A DNA stretch of 64,000 nt from Aciduricibacillus chroicocephali (GTDB taxonomy: Bacteria > Bacillota > Bacilli > Bacillales > Amphibacillaceae), in NCBI RefSeq assembly GCF_030762805.1, contig NZ_CP129113.1, forward strand, positions 572,001-636,000, in the 5' to 3' direction. The first letter of the stretch is position 1. Every line of letters begins with the position of its first letter. The notes under the pieces were generated by a model that saw nothing but the letters and a program-made list of their open reading frames with translations, was not told the DNA's origin and did no database searches. This document shows, one piece after another, positions 17,690 to 26,722 of this stretch. The position numbers were made by a program, and so were the translations under genes.

Positions 17690-17869
17690 GTTCGAAAATA
17701 AATACAAATTGGTTATGTTTGGAAAGCGGCTTTTGAAAATAGGCTTTTTTAAGCAGGAAAAATAGACATCATGGGTGGAAAGGGATATATTTTAAATAGG
17801 GCGTTTTCCAATAAGAATTGGGAAGCGCACATTGAGACGAATTTTCTTTTGAGAGTGGAGGAATAACGG

Positions 17870-19204
17870 ATGGCAACTTATGACTTGATTATCAAGAATG
17901 GAACAGTTGTAACAGCCGAGCGCACAGTCCAGGCCGATATTGCGGTTAAGGACGGCAAAATTATCAAAGTTTCACCTGACAAGGCGATTGAAGAATCAGC
18001 TGATCGTGTGATCAATGCTGAAGGTCTTCATGTATTCCCTGGTCTAATCGATTCACATGTGCACTTCAACGAACCTGGTCGTGCTGATTGGGAAGGTCTT
18101 GAAACAGGTAGTAAAAGTCTTGCAGCTGGTGGAGCTACGTCATTCTTTGACATGCCTTTGAACAGTACACCACCAGTAATCAATAAAGAGAATCTTGAAC
18201 GCAAACAGGAATTGGCGAAAGAAAAGTCTGTCGTCAATGCTTTCTGCTGGGGCGGACTTGTTCCTGAGAACATCAGTGATCTAAAAGCTTTGCATGATGG
18301 CGGCGTCATCGGTTTCAAAGCATTCATGTCTCCAAGCGGTATTGAAGATTTCAACAATGCGGATGATGAAACACTATATAAAGGTATGAAGGAAATTGCT
18401 TCATTCGGTTCTCTACTAGCAGTTCACGCTGAAAGCACTGTCATGTGCGAAGAGCTTGCTGCTGAGAAGAAAGCTGCCGGCAAGACTTCTGCACAGGATT
18501 ATGTTGATTCACGACCGATCATTTCAGAAATCGAAGCAGTTAAGCGTGTCATTTCCTACGCTGAATTGACAGGTTGTAAATTGCATATCGTACACGCAAG
18601 CAGCCGTAAAGTCGTTAAAGTAATTGAAGATGCGAAGAAGCGTGGCGTAGATGTAACTGTTGAAACTTGCCCACACTATCTAGCTCTTACAGTTGAAGAC
18701 CTTGCTGAGCAGAAGGCGATTGCAAAATGTGCACCGCCACTTCGCGACAAGCATGAACTGGAAGACCTTTGGGAAGCTGTCAAAGCTGGCGAGATTGATA
18801 CAATCGGTTCTGACCACTCACCAGCTCCAGCTGATATGAAAGTCATCACTGATAACTTCTTTGAAGGATGGGGCGGTATTTCCGGTGCCCAGTCTACATT
18901 GAATATCCTTCTTACTGAAGGTCATTTCAAACGCGGTGTTCCATTGGAAAAAATCGTTGAAGTCGCAGCAACAAACCCTGCGAAAATCTTCAACATTCCA
19001 ATGAAGGGTAAAATTGACGCTGGTTACGACGCAGATATCACGATCGTTAATTTGAGCGAAAGCTTTGTTCTTGAGAAAGATGATTTGGAGTATCGTCATA
19101 AGCATTCACCATACATCGGTCATGAATACCAAGGAAAAGTAAAAACAACAATCGTAAACGGTGAAGTTGTTTTTGAAAACGACAAAATCGTTGCTGGTAA
19201 ATAA
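17870..19204 (+). CDS. allB: Allantoinase
   Basis: This 444-residue amidohydrolase of the cyclic-amidohydrolase branch carries the metal ligands HVHFNEPG (near residue 63), the carboxylated Lys in GFKAFMSP, then HAES, HIVHAS and SDHSPA. The HxHFNEPGR...WEG variant and SPSGIEDFNNADD favour allantoinase over dihydroorotase or hydantoinase. It hydrolyses allantoin to allantoate in purine catabolism. GTGGAGGAATAACGG precedes the ATG. No allantoate amidohydrolase or pucR lies beside it, so it is a lone pathway gene here; NCS1 permeases that might bring in allantoin are about 27 kb away. Confidence 0.9.
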   Translation: MATYDLIIKNGTVVTAERTVQADIAVKDGKIIKVSPDKAIEESADRVINAEGLHVFPGLIDSHVHFNEPGRADWEGLETGSKSLAAGGATSFFDMPLNSTPPVINKENLERKQELAKEKSVVNAFCWGGLVPENISDLKALHDGGVIGFKAFMSPSGIEDFNNADDETLYKGMKEIASFGSLLAVHAESTVMCEELAAEKKAAGKTSAQDYVDSRPIISEIEAVKRVISYAELTGCKLHIVHASSRKVVKVIEDAKKRGVDVTVETCPHYLALTVEDLAEQKAIAKCAPPLRDKHELEDLWEAVKAGEIDTIGSDHSPAPADMKVITDNFFEGWGGISGAQSTLNILLTEGHFKRGVPLEKIVEVAATNPAKIFNIPMKGKIDAGYDADITIVNLSESFVLEKDDLEYRHKHSPYIGHEYQGKVKTTIVNGEVVFENDKIVAGK

Positions 19205-19216
19205 TTATTCAAAGAA

Positions 19217-19258
19217 AACTCCTTGAGGAGGCAAACTGCCAGCTCAAGGAGTTTTTTT
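19217..19258 (+). terminator. Terminator of allB
   Basis: ACTCCTTGAG / CTCAAGGAGT followed by seven T, just after the allB stop. Confidence 0.9.
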
Positions 19259-19273
19259 GAGTTTATAAGGACG

Positions 19274-19313
19274 AAAAACCCTCGCTGAATGGATGAACCA
19301 GCGAGGGTTTTTC
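19274..19313. terminator. Bidirectional terminator
   Basis: AAAAACCCTCGCTG / CAGCGAGGGTTTTT, a perfect 14-bp stem between allB and the reverse-strand yfmQ-like gene. Confidence 0.9.
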
Positions 19314-19343
19314 TATTTGAGTCACTATGAAATTTTTAGCTAA

Positions 19344-19817
19344 TCATGCTGTCGTACCGAACTGCGGGTTTTCCATTGCTTCCTTTACTTGCGGAAAATG
19401 GCTTTGCAGTATTTCTGAGGATAGCGTGTAAGCTTGGAGTTTCTTTTTATGCTGTTTGACAATATCGATTGAATCGTTGTAGCCGAACATATACAGACGA
19501 ATATCCTTTTTGTTCTGTTTTGTATCTATGATAACTGGTGTCACGCCTGTTGCCGGATGAAGGAAAAGTTCTTCATTACCCGGGAATATATGTTGGGATT
19601 TAAGAAATTGGGCTTCGTTGAAGTGTTTGACAAGCATTTCTTTTTGAGAGTCAGAGAGCTCTTTGCCTTCGTACGAAATAGTCGTATCTGCAGAAGAAAT
19701 CTCAGGATGCAGTTCGAACTTCTTCGTTATCCACTTCACGGCATCATTAGGGAGGCAAGTGACAAGCAGTTTAAGTAAAGCAAGAATAGCAGTGATGATA
19801 ATTGCACCTGTAGTCAT
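19344..19817 (-). CDS. yfmQ: YfmQ-like protein
   Basis: This 157-residue protein has one N-terminal hydrophobic segment (AIIITAILALLKLLVTCLP) and then a soluble domain. Strings such as HFNEAQFL, HPATGVTPVIIDTKQNKKDIRLYMFGYNDSIDIVKQHKKKLQAY match, from memory, the B. subtilis YfmQ layout; these are short conserved blocks rather than a known domain. Function unknown. It is monocistronic, with a terminator to its left and its own promoter region to the right. Confidence 0.72.
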   Translation of the reverse strand: MTTGAIIITAILALLKLLVTCLPNDAVKWITKKFELHPEISSADTTISYEGKELSDSQKEMLVKHFNEAQFLKSQHIFPGNEELFLHPATGVTPVIIDTKQNKKDIRLYMFGYNDSIDIVKQHKKKLQAYTLSSEILQSHFPQVKEAMENPQFGTTA

Positions 19818-19997
19818 CTAGTTGTCATCTCCGTAATAGTTGAATTGTAGTACATATTTATCTTACGTCTCTGTACAGGTGAATTCAAGTCAATGTGAAA
19901 TGTGTCACAAATTGTTCATGAGAGAGATGTGGACAAAAAAATTACTCCTCAATTCCTTGTTAAAAAAGAGAAATTTTCACCGCTTTATAAAGGTTTA

Positions 19998-20022
19998 GTT
20001 TTCCTTCAGGACAACCGGGTAT
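19998..20022 (+). promoter_or_regulatory. Sigma-B-type promoter
   Basis: GTTTTC (19998-20003), 13 bases, then a perfect GGGTAT (20017-20022). The predicted start point is just before the AAGGAGG of the following gene, giving a very short leader. Confidence 0.5.
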
Positions 20023-20043
20023 TGGACTGAAGGAGGTGGATCA

Positions 20044-20742
20044 ATGCCTAAAACGATATGGCTTGCAATAGGATTTGCAATTATTCATTTGCTATCAAAA
20101 CATATGAAATTTTTAAAGACGGTGCCGCGAAGCTGGCTGCTGTCCGTAGCAGGGGGCATCGCAGTTGCGTATGTATTTCTCAGGACGCTGCCAGAATTGG
20201 GTGAGTATCAGCTCGGAAGTGCTAAATTACAAATAGAGTCTGAAATTTATTTGTTTGCGATGCTCGGTCTTGTACTGTTTTATGGATTGGAGCGGCTTGT
20301 AAGTGAATCCAAAAAGCATACCGTAACATCAGGCACGAGCAACGGGGTTTTCTGGATTCATATGGCATCATTCTCACTGTACAATGGACTTATTGGCTAT
20401 TTGCTAGTGGACGGAGAGTATAAGAGCATAAAGGGACTGCTTTTCTACTTTATTGCGATGGGTGTTCATTTTATTTCCAACGATCATGGTCTGCGCCAGA
20501 CACATAAGGAAGTATATGATACGAAAGGAAGATAGTTGCTTGCATTTGCCGTAGTGGGCGGTTGGATTGTAGGTAAACTGGTTAATGTCGATTCAACAGT
20601 AGTTGCCTATTTGTTCGCATTTCTTGCGGGTGGTGTCATTCTAAACGTTATGAAAGAAGAACTTCCGGAAGAGCGGGAAAGCAATTTTTGGGCTTTTCTC
20701 GTTGGGCTTGTGGCATATTCGTTAGTTCTGTTTATTAGCTAA
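20044..20742 (+). pseudogene. ZIP-like membrane protein interrupted by an in-frame TAG
   Basis: One continuous frame of 231 sense codons is split by TAG at 20533-20535. The first 163 residues carry five hydrophobic segments (GGIAVAYVFLRTLPELGEY, IHMASFSLYNGLIGYL, FISNDHGLRQTHKEVYDTKGR); the last 68 continue with LLAFAVVGGWIVGKLV and HLxEE-like VMKEELPEERESNFWAF. The layout resembles ZIP-type metal transporters. The codon after GGAAGA should be an aromatic such as Trp, so a TGG-to-TAG change is the simplest explanation. AAGGAGG precedes the ATG. It may be a recent nonsense allele, a sequencing error, or a truncated product. Confidence 0.7.
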
Positions 20743-20745
20743 ACA

Positions 20746-20784
20746 AAAAGAAACGGGCTCATCCATAGAGGCCCGTTTCTTTAT
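20746..20784. terminator. Bidirectional terminator
   Basis: AAAGAAACGGGC / GCCCGTTTCTTT between the ZIP-like gene and the convergent alcohol dehydrogenase gene. Confidence 0.88.
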
Positions 20785-20790
20785 TTATAT

Positions 20791-21930
20791 TTAAGGTTTT
20801 AGAATAACTTTAATACAGTCGTCTTCATGTTCATGGAACTTTTTGTATGCAGCTGCAGCATCATCAAGTGGCAAAACATGAGAAATGATTGCCGTTGGAT
20901 CAAATTCTTTGTTCATGATTTTTTCAAATAACATTGGCATGTAATGAATAACAGGTGCCTGACCCATGCGCAGGGTGATATTCCTTTCGAATAGGTTGCC
21001 AAGGGGGAACATGTTGTAAAGGGAACCATATACACCAGTAACTTGGATTGTACCGGCTTTACGAACAGATTCATGTGCAATTTCAAATGCGCTCAATGTG
21101 CCGCCTTGAACTTTCATTTTCTGTCCGACTTTTTCAAGAAGATTCTTCTTTCCATCCATACCGACACAGTCGATTACAATATCAACGCCGCCACTTGTTA
21201 TTTCTTTCACATGGCTGCCGACTTCATCGTACTCCTCGAAGTTCAATATCTCGACATTATTCATTTTCTTGGCATGCTGGAGACGGTATGGGACACGGTC
21301 GATTGCAATGACACGGCTAGCACCTTTCATCCAAGCGAATTTTTGAGCCATCAATCCGACAGGTCCACAGCCGAGAACAGCGACAGTATCACCTTTCTTT
21401 ACACCGGCATGTTCAACACTCCAATAGGCTGTCGGCAAAACGTCCGACATGAAGAGCAATGCTTCATCGGGCAAATCACATTCTTCCGGGATGAGGAAAG
21501 GGGTAAAGTTGCCATACGGAACCCGTAAATACTCAGCTTGTCCACCAGGATAATTGCCGTATCTTTCTGTAAATCCGAGATAGCCGCCACTGTCAACATG
21601 TGGGTTCGTGTTCGAATGGTCACATTGACTCTCTAAATCATGTTTACAGTAATAGCAATCGCCGCAAGCAAGGTTGAATGGAATAACAACCCGATCGCCC
21701 TTCTTCAGTCTTGTTACTTCAGGACCGACTTCCTCTACGATACCCATGGGTTCATGGCCAATGACGTAATCTTTATGGGTTGGAAGAGCTCCAAGATAAA
21801 TATGCAAATCTGATCCGCATATCGCAGTTGATGTTACTTTGATGATCACATCATCGGGTTTTTCAATTTTTGGTGCTTCAACATTCTTAACCTGGATATC
21901 CTTCGCTCCCTGGAAAGTTACAGCTTTCAA
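20791..21930 (-). CDS. Zinc-dependent alcohol dehydrogenase (AdhB-like)
   Basis: This 379-residue medium-chain dehydrogenase has the catalytic zinc motif GHEPMGIVEE, ligand Cys in TAICGSDLH, the structural zinc cluster C-x2-C-x2-C-x7-C (CGDCYYCKHDLESQC) and the NAD-binding LGCGPVGLMAQ. It resembles B. subtilis AdhB and glutathione-independent formaldehyde dehydrogenase-type enzymes. The start is a TTG 8 bases after GAGGAG, giving MKAVTFQG as in the paralogue at 56426-57559; a GTG three codons upstream lies in the RBS. A GGGGTATG box lies upstream but lacks a good -35 partner. Confidence 0.88.
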   Translation of the reverse strand: MKAVTFQGAKDIQVKNVEAPKIEKPDDVIIKVTSTAICGSDLHIYLGALPTHKDYVIGHEPMGIVEEVGPEVTRLKKGDRVVIPFNLACGDCYYCKHDLESQCDHSNTNPHVDSGGYLGFTERYGNYPGGQAEYLRVPYGNFTPFLIPEECDLPDEALLFMSDVLPTAYWSVEHAGVKKGDTVAVLGCGPVGLMAQKFAWMKGASRVIAIDRVPYRLQHAKKMNNVEILNFEEYDEVGSHVKEITSGGVDIVIDCVGMDGKKNLLEKVGQKMKVQGGTLSAFEIAHESVRKAGTIQVTGVYGSLYNMFPLGNLFERNITLRMGQAPVIHYMPMLFEKIMNKEFDPTAIISHVLPLDDAAAAYKKFHEHEDDCIKVILKP

Positions 21931-22197
21931 ACTTACCACTCCTCATAGTTGTATGTGATATGATTCAGCCTACGGTCAATTCTTTAAGCTGTATTGTTAT
22001 AGACATACCCCAAAGCAGAATTGAAATGCAAAATTAAATGAACAAATTTAAAATTAAGATGTACTCTATACTCCCTTTTAGAGTTGCTTAGGTTAACGGG
22101 GGGATATGAGAAATATTGGAATAAGTTTAGAGAATGAAATTCACTCGTATGGTACGATAATTGAAGAAAAATAAAATATCCAGAATGGGGGAAAATT

Positions 22198-22638
22198 ATG
22201 AATATCCGCAGAGCCGGAATTGAAGATCTTGGAGCAGCAGCTGAAATGTTTAATTTGTACAGGATTTTTCAAAAACAGCAATCAGATAAAGAAGGTGCTG
22301 AAGATTATCTTAAGGAGAGGCTGGAAAAGGAAGAATCCGTTATTTTCTTGGCCTATGATGAAGAAAATCGAGTAGAAGGCATTGCTCAGTTATATCCGCT
22401 TTTCTCTTCCGTCAGCATGAAACGAATCTGGCTGTTAAACGATCTTTACATAAAGGAAGAAGCTCGTAATAAAGGTTACGGAAAGAAGCTGATTGAAGAA
22501 GTGATCAGATTTGCAAAAGACACCGGAGCTGGCGGCGTGTCTTTGGAAACATGCGATGATAACTACGGGGCACAGCGTCTTTATGAAGGCATTGGTTTTA
22601 AGAAAGAGACGAATTATTTCTATCATCTCAGCTTATAG
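22198..22638 (+). CDS. GNAT family N-acetyltransferase
   Basis: This 146-residue protein has the GNAT fold: acetyl-CoA loop RNKGYGKKLIEEV (motif A, Q/RxxGxG/A) near residues 90-100, preceded by WLLNDLYIKEEA, and the C-terminal LYEGIGFKKET. Acceptor substrate is not predictable. GGGGGAAAATT precedes the ATG. The next gene (ydbC-like) starts 15 bases after its stop, so the two are probably co-transcribed and end at the hairpin near 22873-22900. Confidence 0.85.
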   Translation: MNIRRAGIEDLGAAAEMFNLYRIFQKQQSDKEGAEDYLKERLEKEESVIFLAYDEENRVEGIAQLYPLFSSVSMKRIWLLNDLYIKEEARNKGYGKKLIEEVIRFAKDTGAGGVSLETCDDNYGAQRLYEGIGFKKETNYFYHLSL

Positions 22639-22653
22639 TCAGGAGGGTGAATG

Positions 22654-22869
22654 ATGTCTGATTTTAAATACGAAATAATTGAGAGTTTAGGTATACTCTC
22701 CGAATCAGCCAAAGGATGGACAAAAGAACTGAATCTGATTAGCTGGAATGGTCGGGAGCCTAAGTATGATTTGCGAGATTGGGCTCCAGATAAAGAGAAG
22801 ATGGGAAAAGGGATTTCGCTTTCGTCAGAAGAGTTGAAGGAACTAAAGAGGATTCTCGACAATCAATAA
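22654..22869 (+). CDS. ydbC: YdbC-like PC4-domain protein
   Basis: The protein has 71 residues. Strings FKYEIIESLGILSESAKGWTKELN, PKYDLRDWAPDKEKMGKGI and SLSSEELKEL match the YdbC/PC4 single-stranded-DNA-binding family, small homodimers with a Whirly-like sheet. Two adjacent ATGs (22651 and 22654) follow AGGAGGG; the second has the better spacing. It forms a short operon with the GNAT gene. A role in ssDNA or transcription is inferred from the family. Confidence 0.82.
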   Translation: MSDFKYEIIESLGILSESAKGWTKELNLISWNGREPKYDLRDWAPDKEKMGKGISLSSEELKELKRILDNQ

Positions 22870-22872
22870 TTG

Positions 22873-22900
22873 AAGGCCGGGAAAGAAATCCCGGCCTTTT
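22873..22900. terminator. Bidirectional terminator
   Basis: AAGGCCGGGA / TCCCGGCCTT with T after and a pairing A upstream, between the ydbC-like gene and convergent hsp20. Confidence 0.88.
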
Positions 22901-22903
22901 CAG

Positions 22904-23380
22904 TCAATCTTCAAATTTTATATCAATTTTCTGTTCGAGTCCTTTTGTTTTCTTAGGCATTGTGACACGCAGGACTCCATTTTTATAACCGGCCTGCGTT
23001 TTATCAATTAAAACATCTGCCGGCAATGTAATTGTACGCTCGATACGGCCGACTGAGCGTTCTTTCTGCGCCACACGTTTTCCTTCGAATTCTGTGCCAG
23101 GATCACGGACTGCACTGATCTTTAAATGACGTTCATCAATAATATCGATTAGAATGTCTTCTTTCTTTGCAATACCTGGAAGGTCACATAATGCAATGAC
23201 ACTGTCTTCTTCTTCGTAGATATCCGCCAGCAATTCTACTGGTACTGGTACGGGAACTTGAACCTTCTTGTTGTCGAGAAACGCAGAGATGTTGAAAGGA
23301 GGAAACCCCCCGAAATAATCAGTAAATCGTTCCGAGTAATCATTTGCCTCTTTTGTACCGCGACCTGGGATTAGTGCCAC
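22904..23380 (-). CDS. Hsp20/alpha-crystallin small heat shock protein
   Basis: This 158-residue protein has a disordered N-terminus and an alpha-crystallin domain at about residues 50-150 (DSVIALCDLPGIAKKEDILIDI, RVAQKERSVGRIERTITLP, AGYKNGVLRVTMPKK). The GVLRV motif is the family hallmark. It is an ATP-independent holdase. The start is GTG with AAGGAG 8 bases upstream. There is no CIRCE element or other heat-shock operator visible directly upstream. Confidence 0.9.
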   Translation of the reverse strand: MALIPGRGTKEANDYSERFTDYFGGFPPFNISAFLDNKKVQVPVPVPVELLADIYEEEDSVIALCDLPGIAKKEDILIDIIDERHLKISAVRDPGTEFEGKRVAQKERSVGRIERTITLPADVLIDKTQAGYKNGVLRVTMPKKTKGLEQKIDIKFED

Positions 23381-23543
23381 AGAATCATCTCCTTAATATT
23401 CTTATAATTCAAACATAATGGATAAAGACTTATAAAGCAAGCGAAATATAGGTAGAAAAGATTATTTCCTACCCGTGCAACAATAGAACTATGTGAATTG
23501 GTGTGCATTTTTATAATATGATTTATCTTCTTCACATATGTCC

Positions 23544-23569
23544 ATTTACCTTATTTAACATGAGGGTAA
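23544..23569 (+). promoter_or_regulatory. Weak sigma-B-like promoter before msrA-like gene
   Basis: ATTTAC, 14 bases, GGGTAA. Each box has one or two mismatches to the GTTTAA/GGGTAT pattern. It lies 30 bases before the TTG start. Confidence 0.3.
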
Positions 23570-23598
23570 ACTTAATTTAGAAGTGGGAGGGGATTATT

Positions 23599-24258
23599 TT
23601 GTATTTAAATGAGTTGGAAAAAGGATTCCAAAACAAGACGCTCGAACCAATGACATTTGGAATGGGCTGCTTTTGGACACCGGAATCCCGATTTGGAGCA
23701 ATCAATGGAGTGAATCGTACATGTGTTGGCTATGCGGGCGGTACGACAGACAATCCAACATATCGAAGAATGGGCGACCATACAGAAACAATCCATGTTG
23801 AGTTTGATCCGAATATCATCTCCTATGAAGATTTACTCCGCCACTTTTGGCGTAATCACTATCCAAATCGTGACGAGTATAAGGGCAGGCAGTATATTTC
23901 TCTGTTGCGCTATCATAATGACGGGCAAAAGCAGTCCATTGAAAATATAAAGCAGGAAATGGAAAAAGAGCTCGGGGAACCAATTGAGACAGAAATTGCT
24001 CCTTTTGAAAATTTCACACATGCTGAAATACGACATCAGAAGTATTACTTGAAACGTTATCCGAAGGCGCTGGAACAGCTGAATGACATAATACCGAATG
24101 AAGAGATGCTTACCGATTCCACATTTGCGGCCAAGCTCAATGGCTTTGTAAAAGCTTTTATCACACGGGATGTGCTTATTGAGGAAATTAATTTCTGGCC
24201 AATTGAAATGGAGGCAAGGGAATTCTTGAAAAAAAGGTTAATGCATATGAAATGGTAG
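23599..24258 (+). CDS. MsrA-like peptide methionine sulfoxide reductase
   Basis: The protein has 219 residues and starts at a TTG after GGGAGGGG. GMGCFWTPESRFG is the MsrA active-site motif (canonical GCFWGVE), followed by GYAGGTTDNPTYRRMGDHTETIHVEFDP, all conserved MsrA elements. It repairs methionine-S-sulfoxide. It is longer than the usual 170-180 residues, with a C-terminal extension ending in EAREFLKKRL. The only other Cys is in RTCVGY; the usual C-terminal resolving Cys is missing, so reduction may depend on an external thiol. Confidence 0.85.
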   Translation: MYLNELEKGFQNKTLEPMTFGMGCFWTPESRFGAINGVNRTCVGYAGGTTDNPTYRRMGDHTETIHVEFDPNIISYEDLLRHFWRNHYPNRDEYKGRQYISLLRYHNDGQKQSIENIKQEMEKELGEPIETEIAPFENFTHAEIRHQKYYLKRYPKALEQLNDIIPNEEMLTDSTFAAKLNGFVKAFITRDVLIEEINFWPIEMEAREFLKKRLMHMKW

Positions 24259-24402
24259 CTTGTTCTTAAACAGAAGAAAGTGGTATTTTCATATGGCTTA
24301 TAGCTCAAACAGGCAAAAGGTGATAAATTATAAAGATATGATTGCAAGCTGAAGAGACTATATTTCTTCGCTTATATTAACTAGAGGGAATAGGTGTTTT
24401 GT

Positions 24403-25959
24403 ATGAGTCTGTTAACTGTTAAGAACTTGAACCATGGTTTTGGAGACCGGGCTATTTTTGAAGATGTTTCTTTTCGATTGCTGGCAGGTGAGCACATTGG
24501 TTTGATTGGAGCCAATGGTGAGGGAAAATCTACGTTTATGAATATAATCACAAAAAAACTGATGCCGGATGCAGGTATAGTTGAATGGGCAAAACGAGTG
24601 CGTGTCGGTTACCTGGATCAGCATGCGGACTTGAAGCAGGGCATGACAATTCGTGATGTACTGCGAACGGCGTTTCAGTTTATGTATGACATGGAAACAG
24701 AAATGAATGAGTTGTTCGGCAAAATGGGCGAAGTTGAGCCGGATGAGCTGGAGACTCTCTTAGAAGAAACAGGAAAAATTCAAGAAACGCTGGAACAGAG
24801 TGGCTTTTATATTATCGATGCAAAAGTGGAGGAAGTAGCGAATGGCCTAGGGCTGAATGATTTTGGACTTGATCGTGATGTCCACGACTTGAGTGGTGGA
24901 CAGCGGACAAAGGTTCTTCTTGGAAAGTTGCTTTTGGAAAAACCAGATATTCTCCTTCTCGATGAACCGACGAACTACTTGGACGTAGAGCATATTGAAT
25001 GGCTGCGTGGCTATCTTCAAGACTACCCAGGTGCATTTATTCTTATTTCTCACGATATTCCATTCCTGAATAGTGTTATTAATCTAATCTACCATATGGA
25101 AAACCAGCAAATTACACGCTATCCGGGAGATTATGAAGAATTCAAACGCGTATATGAAATGAAGAAGCAGCAAGTTGAAGCTGCTTACAAGAAACAACAA
25201 AAAGAAATTGCGAATTTGAAAGATTTTGTAGCGCGGAACAAGGCGAATGCAGCGACAAGCCGCATGGCTCAATCGCGTCAGAAAAAGCTTGATAAGATGG
25301 ACATGATCGAACTGGATGCAGAAAAACCGAAGCCTCATTTTGATTTCAAACCGGCAAGAACTCCAGGGAAGTTTCTATTCGAAACAAAAGACCTTGTTAT
25401 CGGTTACGATGAACCGCTGTCCAGTCCACTCACTCTTACAATGGAGAGAGGGCAGAAAATTGCTCTGTCAGGTGCCAACGGGATTGGTAAGACGACATTG
25501 TTGAAAAGCTTACTCGGTGAGATTCCAGCATTGTCTGGCTCTGTAGAACGAGGAGAGCATCTTCACATTGGTTACTTTGAGCAGGAAATTAAAAATGAAA
25601 GTGATAAAACATGCATTGAAGAAGTTTGGAGTGAATTCCCGCATTTCACGCAATATGAAGTACGTGCTGCTTTAGCACGTGTAGGTTTGACTACAAAGCA
25701 TATTGAGAGCAAGGTGAAAGTGCTCAGCGGTGGAGAGCGTGCCAAGGTTCGCCTATGTAAGCTTGTCAATCAGGAAACGAACTTGCTCGTTCTTGATGAA
25801 CCGACGAATCACCTTGATCAAGATGCGAAAGACGAATTAAAACGAGCGTTGCAGGAATATAAAGGCAGTGTGCTGCTTATTTCTCACGAGCCGGAATTCT
25901 ATGAAGGACTGGCGACGGATATTTGGAATGGCGAGAAATGGACAACAAAAGTATTTTAA
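24403..25959 (+). CDS. ABC-F family ATPase
   Basis: This 518-residue protein has two tandem ABC domains and no membrane segments. The first has GANGEGKST, LSGGQRTKV and LLLDEPTNYLD; the second has GANGIGKTT, LSGGERAKV and LVLDEPTNHLD. Between them is the ABC-F interdomain linker (about residues 245-305, YKKQQKEIANLKDFVARNKANAATSRMAQSRQKK), which reaches into the ribosomal P-site region in family members. Role in translation or antibiotic protection is open. ATG at 24403 follows AGGTG; a GTG at 24394 is in frame but overlaps that RBS. Confidence 0.88.
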   Translation: MSLLTVKNLNHGFGDRAIFEDVSFRLLAGEHIGLIGANGEGKSTFMNIITKKLMPDAGIVEWAKRVRVGYLDQHADLKQGMTIRDVLRTAFQFMYDMETEMNELFGKMGEVEPDELETLLEETGKIQETLEQSGFYIIDAKVEEVANGLGLNDFGLDRDVHDLSGGQRTKVLLGKLLLEKPDILLLDEPTNYLDVEHIEWLRGYLQDYPGAFILISHDIPFLNSVINLIYHMENQQITRYPGDYEEFKRVYEMKKQQVEAAYKKQQKEIANLKDFVARNKANAATSRMAQSRQKKLDKMDMIELDAEKPKPHFDFKPARTPGKFLFETKDLVIGYDEPLSSPLTLTMERGQKIALSGANGIGKTTLLKSLLGEIPALSGSVERGEHLHIGYFEQEIKNESDKTCIEEVWSEFPHFTQYEVRAALARVGLTTKHIESKVKVLSGGERAKVRLCKLVNQETNLLVLDEPTNHLDQDAKDELKRALQEYKGSVLLISHEPEFYEGLATDIWNGEKWTTKVF

Positions 25960-25965
25960 GATGAG

Positions 25966-26001
25966 AATCGGCAGCTGGAACTCCTGGCTGCCGATTTTGT
26001 T
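25966..26001 (+). terminator. Terminator of ABC-F gene
   Basis: AATCGGCAGC / GCTGCCGATT followed by TTGTTC. Confidence 0.75.
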
Positions 26002-26086
26002 CTAAGATAAAATATTTGCATGTAATCTGTCCTCGACGAATAGGTTGTAACAAGAGTTGGACAACTTGTTTCGGGGAGTGCAGTGA

Positions 26087-26713
26087 ATGAGTGTTTTCTT
26101 TGGTTACGTTTTTATGGGACTGGCTATCGCAGCGCCAATTGGTCCAGTGAACGCCGCTCAGCTGGACAGAGGAATTAAGAGTGGTTTTTGGCATGCATGG
26201 CTAGTCGGCCTTGGTTCCATTATGGCGGATTTTGTGTATGTTGGTGTCGTCTATCTTGGACTTATTCAATTCATGGAAATTCAGATTGTCCAAGCTTTCC
26301 TTTGGTCTTTTGGTACTTTTGTACTCATGTATACAGGAATTGAAGGTATTGTGAATGCCGGGAAGATTGATATGCGCTCGTCTGATAAAAGACAAACTGC
26401 GGCCAAATCATTTTTTGGAGGTTTTCTAATCTCCATATCAAATCCTTTGACGATCCTGTTTTGGCTCGGAATTTATGGATCAATCCTAGCAAAGACTTCT
26501 GCAACCTATACGACATTCCAAATTATTCTTTACAGCTTTGCGATTTTTCTCGGGCTATTTGCATGGGATTTGTTCATGGCGACTGTCGCGAGTACTTCGA
26601 AGAAATTTCTCAATTCAAAAGCACTCAAATGGATTTCAACTTTTTCCGGCCTTTCACTAATTGGATTTGCCATTTATTTTGGAATAGAGGCATTCAAAAT
26701 ACTGTTCATGTAA
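26087..26713 (+). CDS. LysE family translocator
   Basis: This 208-residue, six-helix membrane protein has the N-terminal GLAIAAPIGPVNAAQLDRGIKSGFWHAW and FGGFLISISNPLTILFWLGIY that define LysE/RhtB exporters. It exports amino acids or related metabolites by proton exchange. GGGGAG precedes the ATG. It is a single gene, followed by a hairpin shared with the convergent APC permease. Confidence 0.88.
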   Translation: MSVFFGYVFMGLAIAAPIGPVNAAQLDRGIKSGFWHAWLVGLGSIMADFVYVGVVYLGLIQFMEIQIVQAFLWSFGTFVLMYTGIEGIVNAGKIDMRSSDKRQTAAKSFFGGFLISISNPLTILFWLGIYGSILAKTSATYTTFQIILYSFAIFLGLFAWDLFMATVASTSKKFLNSKALKWISTFSGLSLIGFAIYFGIEAFKILFM

Positions 26714-26722
26714 ATGAAAAAC

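Larger units (their letters stand above)
17469..17869. other. Intergenic region with brnQ leader and allB upstream region
   Basis: This 401-base gap between divergent brnQ and allB holds the brnQ promoter (17660-17689) and a leader hairpin (17561-17608). The right part, to 17869, shows no obvious operator or reading frame before the allB RBS. Confidence 0.7.

Noticed and set aside
17469-17690. T-box or CodY control of brnQ
   Set aside because: No T-box AGGGTGG sequence, no terminator/antiterminator pair, and no good match to the CodY 15-mer in the leader.
21940-22197. Sigma-B promoter before the first alcohol dehydrogenase
   Set aside because: A GGGGTATG box is present on the reverse strand, but no GTTT-like box lies at 12-15 bases from it.
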